A stretch of DNA of 64,000 nt from Urophycis tenuis (lineage: Eukaryota; Chordata; Actinopteri; Gadiformes; Phycidae), in assembly GCA_036785325.1 (NCBI GenBank), contig JAXIVH010000066.1, positions 744,001-808,000 of the forward strand, read 5' to 3'. The notes beneath the pieces were generated by a model. The model was not told the origin of the DNA. It worked only from the letters and a program-made list of their open reading frames with translations, and searched no databases. A program made the position numbers and the translations under genes. Shown here one piece after another: positions 35,113 to 46,212 of this stretch. Position 1 is the stretch's first letter. Each line of letters starts with the position of its first letter.

Positions 35113-36926
35113 CAGAACACACATGAATCAGCTTATTATTTCGACGACCCGGGGGCAAATATAGTCATGCCATACGCCGTTGGAAAGCTTAGATTTCCCC
35201 GCTTAAAATGAGCCCATCCGCAAGCAGTCTGGTTGATCACAGACTAAACTGCGTCAGTTTGACTGAAGTCTTCCCAGAAGCTAAAAACATACCTTCAACG
35301 TTTCAATTAACATCAATCTTTCCTTACAGAACACAAATCAATTAGCTTAGTATTTCAACGACCCTTTGGTGAATATAGTCTTGCCATACACCGTTCGAAA
35401 GCTTAGATTTCCCCGCTTAAAATGAGCCCATCCCCGAGCAATTTGGTTGCTGACAGACAAAACTGCGTCAGGTTGACTGAAGTCTACCCAGCAGCTAAAA
35501 ACATACCTTCAACGTTTCAATTAAAATCAATCTTTCAATAAAGAAGACAAATTAATTAGCTTAGTATTTCAACGACCCATGAGTCAATATAGTCTTGCCA
35601 TACGCCGTTGGGAAGCTTAGATTTCCCCGCTTAAAATAAGCCAATCCCCGAGCAGTCTGGTTGCTCACAGACTAAACTGCGTCAGGTTGACTGAAGTCTA
35701 CCCGGCAGCTAAAAACATACCTTCAACGTTTCAATTAACATTAATCTTTCCTTACAGAACACAAATTAATTAGCTTAGTATTTCAACAACCCATGAGTCA
35801 ATAAAGTCTTGCCATACGCCGTTGGAAAGCTTAGATTTCCTCGCTTAAAATGAGCCCATCCCCGAGCAATTTGGTTGCTGACAGACAAAACTGCGTCAGG
35901 TTGACTGAAGTCTACCCAGCAGCTAAAAACATACCTTCAACGTTTCAATTAAAATCAATCTTTCAATAAAGAAGACAAATTAATTAGCTTAGTATTTCAA
36001 CGACCCATGAGTCAATATAGTCTTGCCATACGCCGTTGGAAAGCTTAGATTTCCCCGCTTAAAATGAGCCCATCCGCAAGCAGTCTGGTTGATCATAGAC
36101 TAAACTGCGTCAGTTTGACTGAAGTCTACCCAGAAGCTAAAAACATACCTTCAACGTTTCAATTAACATCAATCTTTCCTTACAGAACACAAATCAATTA
36201 GCTTAGTATTTCATGAACCATGACTCAATATAGTCTTGCCATACGCCGTTGAAAAGCTTAGATTTCCCCGCTTAAAATGAGCCCATCCGCGAGCAGTCAT
36301 GTTGATCACAGACTAAACTGCGTCAGGTTGACTGAAGTCTACCCAGCAGCTAAAAACATACCTTCAATGTTTCAATTAACATTAATCTTTCCTTAGAGAA
36401 CACAAATCAATTAGCTTATTATTTCAACGACCCTTTAGTAAATAAAGTCTTGCCATACGCCGTTGGAAAGCTTAGATTTCCCCGCTTAAAATGAGCCCAT
36501 CTGCGAGCAGTCTGGTTGATCACAGACTAAACTGCGTCAAGTTTAGTGAAGTCTACCCAGCAGCTAAAAACATACCTTCAACGTTTCAATTAACATCAAT
36601 CTTTCCTTACAGAACACAAATTAATTAGCTTAGTATTTCAACGACCCTTTGGTAAATATAGGCTTGCCATACGCCATTGGAAAGCTTAGATTTCCCCGCT
36701 TATAATGAGCCCATCCGCGAGCAGTCTGGTTGATCACAGACTAAACTGCGTCAGGTTGACTGAAGTCTACCCAGCAGCTAAAAACATACCTTCAACGTTT
36801 AAATTTACATCAATCTTTCCTTACAGAACACAAATTAATTAGCTTAGTATTTCAACGACCCTTTGATGAATATAGTCTTGCCATACGCCTTTGGAAAGCT
36901 TAGATTTCCCCACTTAAAATGAGCCC
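35113..36926. repeat. 214-bp satellite block
   Basis: About 8.5 monomers. The first part copies the variant order of 32.66-33.7 kb, showing unequal exchange over several units. Confidence 0.95.
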
Positions 36927-37738
36927 AAAATGTATCATTGAAGCCATCATTGAGACTTTTCTTTTTAAATTATACCGCATGAACATGGGTCTGCAATAAA
37001 GCTTTATATATATTTATGTGTGTTTGTGTGTGTTTTAATCACTTACTTGGAACGGCATGATCCCACATCGCTGTGAAGGGACGGCGTTAACGAGGTGGGC
37101 GTGCAACCCCTCGAGAGAGTTTCTGCCTCGCCGGCACTTGTACTTGTTCAGCCGGATGCCGTTCTTCACAACCACCTTCACAGAGACATAAAGCTGTATG
37201 CCAGGGGGGTCCTGTAACACACAACCTATTGCAAGGTCCTCATTTATGCTGGTGTCATTTTGAAATGTTACCATATACAAGTTTGAATGGTTTTGACACA
37301 CGATGACTGCAGAGACAGCTGCAGGATGGCCCTGGATGCAGGACGGAGGGGGCCTGTGGCTGTGCGGGGAGGACCAGCGGTATGGGTGCTGCCGACACAG
37401 GGGGCGGGCAGGCCACAGGCTGACGCAGCAGGAGGCCTCGGCTGGAGGCGGGTGGGCCCAGGAGGCTTCGGCCGGGTGGAGGACGACAACGCAGTGGGCT
37501 GAACGGGCCGGTTGGTGGGAGTCACAGGCTCTGGCTCATCAACAAATAATCTGGAAATATAAAATACACACTTGATCAGTATTGATATTGATATCTTTTA
37601 TAAGAACACTGCTCATACTGTTTACACTTTTTATACAACTGTTTATACAATGTCCATACTGTTTATTTATTAATGTTTATCACTGACAATAAAGGTGACT
37701 TGGTATGACTTGTGTGCTATTTTCGTTCCACAGTCAAC
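36927..37738 (-). pseudogene. Gene fragment I (long form), exon frame open
   Basis: Exon frame open for 88 codons (37035-37301) with the GRNSLEG variant of the short forms G and H, yet with the upstream proline-rich block present. Confidence 0.75.
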
Positions 37739-38696
37739 AGAACACACATGAATCAGCTTATTATTTCGACGACCCGGGGGCAAATATAGTCATGCCATAC
37801 GCCGTTGGAAAGCTTAGATTTTCCCGCTTAAAATGAGCCCATCCGCAAGCAGTCTGGTTGATCACAGACTAAACTGCGTCAGTTTGACTGAAGTCTCCCC
37901 CGAAGCTAAAAACATACCTTCAACGTTTCAATTAACATCAATCTTTCCTTACAGAACACAAATCAATTAGCTTAGTATTTCAACGACCCTTTGGTGAATA
38001 TAGTCTTGCCATACACCGTTCGAAAGCTTAGATTTCCCCGCTTAAAATGAGCCCATCCCCAAGCAATTTGGTTGCTCACAGACTAAACTGCGTCAGGTTG
38101 ACTGAAGTCTACCCAGCAGCTAAAAACATACCTTCAACGTTTCAATTAACATCAATCTTTCCTTACAGAACACAAATTAATTAGCTTAGTATTTCAACGA
38201 GCCATGAGTCAATATGGTCTTGCCATACGCCGTTGGAAAGCTTAGATTTCCCCGCTTAAAATAAGCCCATCCGCGAGCAGTCATGTTGATCACAGACTAA
38301 ACTGCGTCAGGTTGACTGAAGTCTACCAAGCAGCTAAAAACATACCTTCAACGTTTCAATTAACATCAATCTTTCCTTACAGAACACAAATTAATTAGCT
38401 TATTATTTCAACGACCCTTTGGTAAATATAGGCTTGCCATACGCCCTTGGAAAGCTTAGATTTCCCCGCTTATAATGAGCCCATCCGCGAGCAGTCTGGT
38501 TGATCACAGACTAAACTGCGTCAGGTTGACTGAAGTCTACCCAGCAGCTAAAAACATACCTTGAACGTTTCAATTTACATCAATCTTTCCTTACAGAACA
38601 CAAATTAATTAGCTTAGTATTTCAACGACCCTGTGATGAATATAGTCTTGCCATACGCCTTTGGAAAGCTTAGATTTCCCTACTTAAAATGAGCCC
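37739..38696. repeat. 214-bp satellite block
   Basis: About 4.5 monomers; the first carries the variants TTTTCCCGCTTAAA and CTCCCCCGAAGC, seen again at 43.9-44.0 kb. Confidence 0.95.
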
Positions 38697-39078
38697 AAAA
38701 TGTATCATTGAAGCCATCATTGAGACTTTTCTTTTTAAATTATACCGCATGAAAATGGGTCTGCAATAAAGCTTTATATATATTTATGTGTGTTTGTGTG
38801 TGTTTTAATCACTTACTTGGAACGGCATGATCCCACATCGCTGTGAAGGGACGGCGTTAACGAGGTGGGCGTGCAACCCCTCGAGAGAGTTTCTGCCTCG
38901 CCGGCACTTGTACTTGTTCAGCCGGATGCCGTTCTTCACAACCACCTTCAGAGACATACAGCTGTATGCCAGGGGGGTCCAGTAACACACAGCCTATTGC
39001 AAGGTCCTCATTTATGCTGGTGTCATTTTGAAATGTGACTTGGTATGACTTGTGTGCTATTTTCGTTCCACAGTCAAC
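38697..39078 (-). pseudogene. Gene fragment J (short form), 2-nt deletion
   Basis: CACCTTCAGAGACATAC near 38943 lacks two bases present in most copies (CACCTTCACAGAGAC), which shifts the frame. The same deletion is in the long-form fragment K. Confidence 0.75.
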
Positions 39079-42000
39079 AGAACACACATGAATCAGCTTA
39101 TTATTTCGACGACCCGGGGGCAAATATAGTCATGCCATACGCCGTTGGAAAGCTTAGATTTCCCCGCTTAAAATGAGCCCATCCACAAGCAGTCTGGTTG
39201 ATCACAGACTAAACTGCGTCAGTTTGACTGAAGTCTACCCAGAAGCTAAAAACATACCTTCAACGTTTCAATTAACATCAATCTTTCCTTACAGAACACA
39301 AATCAATTAGCTTAGTATTTCAACGACCCTTTGGTGAATATAGTCTTGCCATACACTGTTCGAAAGCTTAGATTTCCCCGCTTAAAATGAGCCCATCCCC
39401 GAGCAATTTGGTTGCTGACAGACAAAACTGCGTCAGGTTGACTGAAGTCTACCCAGCAGCTAAAAACATACCTTCAACGTTTCAATTAAAATCAATCTTT
39501 CAATAAAGAAGACAAATTAATTAGCTTAGTATTTCAACGACCCATGAGTCAATATAGTCTTGCCATACGCCGTTGGGAAGCTTAGATTTCCCCGCTTAAA
39601 ATAAGCCCATCCGCGAGCAGTCTGGTTGCTCACAGACTAAACTGCGTCAGGTTGACTGAAGTCTACCCGGCAGCTAAAAACATACCTTCAACGTTTCAAT
39701 TAACATTAATCTTTCCTTACAGAACACAAATTAATTAGCTTAGTATTTCAACAACCCATGAGTCAATAAAGTCTTGCCATACGCCGTTGGAAAGCTTAGA
39801 TTTCCTCGCTTAAAATGAGCCCATCCCCGAGCAATTTGGTTGCTGACAGACAAAACTGCGTCAGGTTGACTGAAGTCTACCCAGCAGCTAAAAACATACC
39901 TTCAACGTTTCAATTAAAATCAATCTTTCAATAAAGAAGACAAATTAATTAGCTTAGTATTTCAACGACCCATGAGTCAATATAGTCTTGCCATACGCCG
40001 TTGGAAAGCTTAGATTTCCCCGCTTAAAATGAGCCCATCCGCAAGCAGTCTGGTTGATCACAGACTAAACTGCGTCAGTTTGACTGAAGTCTACCCAGAA
40101 GCTAAAAACATACCTTCAACGTTTCAATTAACATCAATCTTTCCTTACAGAACACAAATCAATTAGCTTAGTATTTCAACGACCCTTTGGTGAATATAGT
40201 CTTGCCATACACCGTTCGAAAGCTTAGATTTCCCCGCTTAAAATGAGCCCATCCCTGAGCAATTTGGTTGCTGACAGACAAAACTGCGTCAGGTTGACTG
40301 AAGTCTACCCAGCAGCTAAAAACATACCTTCAACGTTTCAATTAAAATCAATCTTTCAATAAAGAAGACAAATTAATTAGCTTAGTATTTCAATGACCCA
40401 TGAGTCAATATAGTCTTGCCATACGCCGTTGGGAAGCTTAGATTTCCCCGCTTAAAATAAGCCCATCCGCGAGCAGTCTGGTTGCTCACAGACTAAACTG
40501 CGTCAGTTTGACTGAAGTCTACCCAGAAGCTAAAAACATACCTTCAACGTTTCAATTAACATCAATCTTTCCTTACAGAACACAAATCAATTAGCTTAGT
40601 ATTTCAACGACCTTTTGGTGAATATAGTCTTGCCATACACCGTTCGAAAGCTTAGATTTCCCCGCTTAAAATGAGCCCATCCCCGAGCAATTTGGTTGCT
40701 GACAGACAAAACTGCGTCAGGTTGACTGAAGTCTACCCAGCAGCTAAAAACATACCTTCAACGTTTCAATTAAAATCAATCTTTCAATAAAGAAGACAAA
40801 TTAATTAGCTTAGTATTTCAACGACCCATGAGTCAATATAGTCTTGCCATACGCCGTTGGGAAGCTTAGATTTCCCCGCTTAAAATAAGCCCATCCGCGA
40901 GCAGTCTGGTTGCTCACAGACTAAACTGCGTCAGGTTGACTGAAGTCTACCCGGCAGCTAAAAACATACCTTCAACGTTTCAATTAACATTAATCTTTCC
41001 TTACAGAACACAAATTAATTAGCTTAGTATTTCAACAACCCATGAGTCAATAAAGTCTTGCCATACGCCGTTGGAAAGCTTAGATTTCCTCGCTTAAAAT
41101 GAGCCCATCCCCGAGCAATTTGGTTGCTGACAGACAAAACTGCGTCAGGTTGACTGAAGTCTACCCAGCAGCTAAAAACATACCTTCAACGTTTCAATTA
41201 AAATCAATCTTTCAATAAAGAAGACAAATTAATTAGCTTAGTATTTCAACGACCCATGAGTCAATATAGTCTTGCCATACGCCGTTGGAAAGCTTAGATT
41301 TCCCCGCTTAAAATGAGCCCATCCGCAAGCAGTCTGGTTGATCACAGACTAAACTGCGTCAGTTTGACTGAAGTCTACCCAGAAGCTAAAAACATACCTT
41401 CAACGTTTCAATTAACATCAATCTTTCCTTACAGAACACAAATCAATTAGCTTAGTATTTCAACGACCCTTTGGTGAATATAGTCTTGCCACACACCGTT
41501 CGAAAGCTTAGATTTCCCCGCTTAAAATGAGCCCATCCCTGAGCAATTTGGTTGCTGACAGACAAAACTGCGTCAGGTTGACTGAAGTCTACCCAGCAGC
41601 TAAAAACATACCTTCAACGTTTCAATTAAAATCAATCTTTCAATAAAGAAGACAAATTAATTAGCTTAGTATTTCAACGACCCATGAGTCAATATAGTCT
41701 TGCCATACGCCGTTAGGAAGCTTAGATTTCCCCGCTTAAAATAAGCCCATCCGCGAGCAGTCTGGTTGCTCACAGACTAAACTGCGTCAGGTTGACTGAA
41801 GTCTACCCGGCAGCTAAAAACATACCTTCAACGTTTCAATTAACATTAATCTTTCCTTACAGAACACAAATTAATTAGCTTAGTATTTCAACAACCCATG
41901 AGTCAATAAAGTCTTGCCATACGCCGTTGGAAAGCTTAGATTTCCTCGCTTAAAATGAGCCCATCCCCGAGCAATTTGGTTGCTGACAGACAAAACTGCG

Positions 42001-43032
42001 TCAGGTTGACTGAAGTCTACCCAGCAGCTAAAAACATACCTTCAACGTTTCAATTAAAATCAATCTTTCAATAAAGAAGACAAATTAATTAGCTTAGTAT
42101 TTCAACGACCCATGAGTCAATATAGTCTTGCCATTCGCCGTTGGGAAGCTTAGATTTCCCCGCTTAAAATGAGCCCATCCGCGAGCAGTCTGGTTGATCA
42201 CAGACTAAACTGCGTCAGGTTGACTGAAGTCTGCCCAGCAGCTAAAAACATACCTTCAACGTTCCAATTAACATCAATCTTTCCTTACAGAACACAAATT
42301 AATTAGCTTAGTATTTCAACGACCAATGAGTCATTATAGTCTTGCCATACGCCGTTGGAAAGCTTAGATTTCCCCGCTTAAAATGAGCCCATCCGCGAGC
42401 AGTCATGTTGATCACAGACTAAACTGCGTCAGGTTGACTGAAGTCTACCCAGCAGCTAAAATCATACCTTCAATGTTTCAATTAACATTAATCTTTCCTT
42501 ACAGAACACAAATCAATTAGCTTATTATTTCAACGACCCTTTGGTAAATAAAGTCTTGCCATACGCCGTTGGAAAGCTTAGATTTCCCCGCTTAAAATGA
42601 GCCCATCTGCGAGCAGTCTGGTTGATCACAGACTAAACTGCGTCAAGTTTAGTGAAGTCTACCCAGCAGCTAAAAACATACCTTCAACGTTTCAATTAAC
42701 ATCAATCTTTCCTTACAGAACACAAATTAATTAGCTTAGTATTTCAACGACCCTTTGGTAAATATAGGCTTGCCATACGCCATTGGAAAGCTTAGATTTC
42801 CCCGCTTATAATGAGCCCATCCGCGAGCAGTCTGGTTGATCACAGACTAAACTGCGTCAGGTTGACTGAAGTCTACCCAGCAGCTAAAAACATACCTTCA
42901 ACGTTTAAATTTACATCAATCTTTCCTTACAGAACACAAATTAATTAGCTTAGTATTTCAACGACCCTTTGATGAATATAGTCTTGCCATACGCCTTTGG
43001 AAAGCTTAGATTTCCCCACTTAAAATGAGCCC
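39079..43032. repeat. Longest uninterrupted satellite block here, about 18.5 monomers
   Basis: Multi-monomer sub-repeats are visible: the GCAAGCAGTCTGGTTGATC-type monomer recurs at about 39185, 40042 and 41329, spacing near 857 and 1287 bp (four and six monomers). Confidence 0.95.
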
Positions 43033-43842
43033 AAAATGTATCATTGAAGCCATCATTGAGACTTTTCTTTTTAAATTATACCGCATGAACATGGGTCTGC
43101 AATAAAGCTTTATATATATTTATGTGTGTTTGTGTGTGTTTTAATCACTTACTTGGAACGGCATGATCCCACATCGCTGTGAAGGGACGGCGTTAACGAG
43201 GTGGGCGTGCAACCCCTCGAGAGAGTTTCTGCCTCGCCGGCACTTGTACTTGTTCAGCCGGATGCCGTTCTTCACAACCACCTTCAGAGACATACAGCTG
43301 TATGCCAGGGGGGTCCTGTAACACACAACCTATTGCAAGGTCCTCATTTATGCTGGTGTCATTTTGAAATGTTACCATATACAAGTTTGAATGGTTTTGA
43401 CACACGATGACTGCAGAGACAGCTGCAGGATGGCCCTGGATGCAGGACGGAGGGGGCCTGTGGCTGTGCGGGGAGGACCAGCGGTATGGGTGCTGCCGAC
43501 ACAGGGGGCGGGCAGGCCACAGGCTGACGCAGCAGGAGGCCTCGGCTGGAGGCGGGTGGGCCCAGGAGGCTTCGGCCGGGTGGAGGACGACAACGCAGTG
43601 GGCTGAACGGGCCGGTTGGTGGGAGTCACAGGCTCTGGCTCATCAACAAATAATCTGGAAATATAAAATACACACTTGATCAGTATTGATATTGATATCT
43701 TTTATAAGAACACTGCTCATACTGTTTACACTTTTTATACAACTGTTTATACAATGTCCATACTGTTTATTTATTAATGTTTATCACTGACAATAAAGGT
43801 GACTTGGTATGACTTGTGTGCTATTTTCGTTCCACAGTCAAC
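43033..43842 (-). pseudogene. Gene fragment K (long form), 2-nt deletion
   Basis: Shares the 2-nt deletion of fragment J but keeps the proline-rich upstream block, which matches fragment I closely (GGGCCCAGG near 43558). Confidence 0.75.
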
Positions 43843-44696
43843 AGAACACACATGAATCAGCTTATTATTTCGACGACCCGGGGGCAAATATAGTCATGCC
43901 ATACGCCGTTGGAAAGCTTAGATTTTCCCGCTTAAAATGAGCCCATCCGCAAGCAGTCTGGTTGATCACAGACTAAACTGCGTCAGTTTTACTGAAGTCT
44001 CCCCCGAAGCTAAAAACATACCTTCAACGTTTCAATTAACATCAATCTTTCCTTACAGAACACAAATCAATTAGCTTAGTATTTCAACGACCCTTTGGTG
44101 AATATAGTCTTGCCATACACCGTTCGAAAGCTTAGATTTCCCCGCTTAAAATGAGCCCATCCCCAAGCAATTTGGTTGCTCACAGACTAAACTGCGTCAG
44201 GTTGACTGAAGTCTACCCAGCAGCTAAAAACATACCTTCAACGTTTCAATTAACATCAATCTTTCCTTACAGAACACAAATTAATTAGCTTAGTATTTCA
44301 ACGAGCCATGAGTCAATATGGTCTTGCAATACGCCGTTGGAAAGCTTAGATTTCCCCGCTTAAAATAAGCCCATCCGCGAGCAGTCTGGTTGCTCACAGA
44401 CTAAACTGCGTCAGGTTGACTGAAGTCTACCCGGCAGCTAAAAACATACCTTCAACGTTTCAATTAACATTAATCTTTCCTTACAGAACACAAATTAATT
44501 AGCTTAGTATTTCAACAACCCATGAGTCAATAAAGTCTTGCCATACGCCGTTGGAAAGCTTAGATTTCCTCGCTTAAAATGAGCCCATCCCCGAGCAATT
44601 TGGTTGCTGACAGACAAAACTGCGTCAGGTTGACTGAAGTCTACCCAGCAGCTAAAAACATACCTTCAACGTTTCAATTAAGATCAATCTTTCCTT
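43843..44696. repeat. Satellite block ending at the LTR element, copy 2
   Basis: About four monomers. The last breaks off at ATCAATCTTTCC and continues as CTTTCCTTTCC into retroelement pol, so the join sits in a short CTTTCC repeat. Confidence 0.9.
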
Positions 44697-45915
44697 TCCT
44701 TTCCACAGACTCGGACTCGCGAATCACCCCTGCATCCAGCAGTGTTAACAAATGCTTTCTCACAGCTTCGTAGTCGTTTGGGTGGATTGGTCGGGGCCTT
44801 TGTTTGAATGGTGCATCATCTTTCAGATTTATGTGGTGTTTCACTTTGGTTGCATGCCCAAAATCAGTCTCATTGTAAGCGAAAACATCACGATACTCAT
44901 ACAAACTACATGTCACTCTGTCCTTCCACTCTTTTTAAAGGGATGAGTCACCGAAGTCGATGGTGAAGTCTGACTGATCTGGTCCCTTGACTGGTTTGGG
45001 GATGCCAGAACAACATCTTACAGTGTCAACAGGTTTGTCAGAATCGGGTAAGTTGTCATAGATTTCTTTGAGTGTGTGAAGCTCAGCAATAACACAGTTT
45101 GAAGGAAGTGTGACATCATGCTCATTCTCATTTCTCATCCAAACAGGTAATTTGTGAGGACGGTGTCTGGGCAAGGTGATGAGACAGCACTCCACAAACA
45201 CCCCACCAGGTAAGGCAGAGGATTGAGGCTGCTCGACCATAGCACAGTCACTGGAAGTGTTAACCTTCACATACCCTTCTAAGCAGACTCTTGCTTGAGC
45301 AGGTAGGACTTGCTGCTCTTTACCTTGTAGAGTTACTAACCCTATCCTCCCTGTAGAGTTAACCTGGTTTCTAATCTTGAGTACACGAATAATCTGCCTA
45401 TAACCATACACGGAGGACAACTCATTTGGGTCTTTATCACTACAATGTTCTTCATATAAAATGTCAAGTGCATTCGTGCCAATGAGTACAGATAAGTCAC
45501 AATTACTACTGCGGTCTGGTACCACTAAGGCTAAGGTCGAAATTTCGGGCTCAGCATCAACAAACTCTTTTGAGAACTTGAGAGTGATGGGTACATAGCC
45601 TAAATAGGGGACATTTTGACCGTTAGCACCTTCAACATCCAGGGCTTGGAAGGGCTGGATGGGGTGCTCTGAAAGGTGGGTTCTGGAAAAAGAAGCAGTT
45701 ACCGTGGTCACCTGGGACCGAGTCAAGGAGACACCTAGTAATAACTCCTGATACACTGACATCTGCTACACATTTCTGTCCTACAAGTCCTCGAGGAAGC
45801 TTAGTTTGGTGCTCTACTCTGTGTGATCGGATGGATGTTTTTGTCATAGGTTTTGGTTTGGGACTGTCATTCTCAGCTCCAGTTCCTGGTAGTCCCTCAA
45901 CAGAAACTGCATTCA
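44697..45915 (-). pseudogene. Protease and start of reverse transcriptase, frameshifted and truncated
   Basis: From the frameshift heptamer the -1 frame stays open through a linker to a retropepsin-like region (CVADVSVSGVITRCLLDS). Right at the active-site motif the frame breaks: the rest of the protease (SQVTTVTASFSRTH, later LIGTNALDILYEEH) continues in another frame (44935-45762). A further frame change precedes the RT start (44674-44916), with PFKQRPRPIHPNDYEAV and LLDAGVIRES, the typical entry of Gypsy RT. The catalytic YxDD region is not present. This element cannot encode its own replication enzymes. Confidence 0.75.
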
Positions 45916-46212
45916 GTTTAAACTTTGTTCCCAGGATTCTTGTTTTTGCTTTAGCTCTCTGCGCTTTTTCTCAACCAGCTCAGGATTTGCTTCATTGCTG
46001 CAGGAAGGCGCGATGTGGCCATCCTCGCCACACCTGAAGCAGTACCATGGGCGTGGTTTCTTGTTGGTGAGTTTGAATTCTGGGGAAAGTGAAGGATTTT
46101 CTTCAGCAGGGGCTTTGGGCTTAGCCCTTTGGTTCTTACCTGGCTTAGCAGATGCTTGACTCAAACTCAAGGATGCTTTTAGGGAAGCTCTTTGGGCTTG
46201 TAACTTCGCCAT
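45913..46212 (-). CDS. Zinc-knuckle (nucleocapsid-like) frame, copy 2
   Basis: Nearly identical to 184-483 (one visible change, RASLKASL for IASLKASL). CCHC knuckle CFRCGEDGHIAPSC. It overlaps the end of the Gag frame in the -1 register, with the C-run at 46239-46245 lying in the overlap upstream. Confidence 0.7.
   Translation of the reverse strand: MAKLQAQRASLKASLSLSQASAKPGKNQRAKPKAPAEENPSLSPEFKLTNKKPRPWYCFRCGEDGHIAPSCSNEANPELVEKKRRELKQKQESWEQSLN
45916..45922 (-). promoter_or_regulatory. Candidate -1 ribosomal frameshift heptamer (copy 2)
   Basis: Same T TTA AAC directly followed by TGA as in copy 1, in register with the zinc-knuckle frame. The downstream -1 frame is open for roughly 60 codons or more up to the protease break. 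Confidence 0.6.

Noticed and set aside
18681..44696. Regular repeats with spacers, like a giant CRISPR array
   Set aside because: Monomers of 214 bp abut head to tail with no unique spacers; the genome is eukaryotic; this is a satellite.
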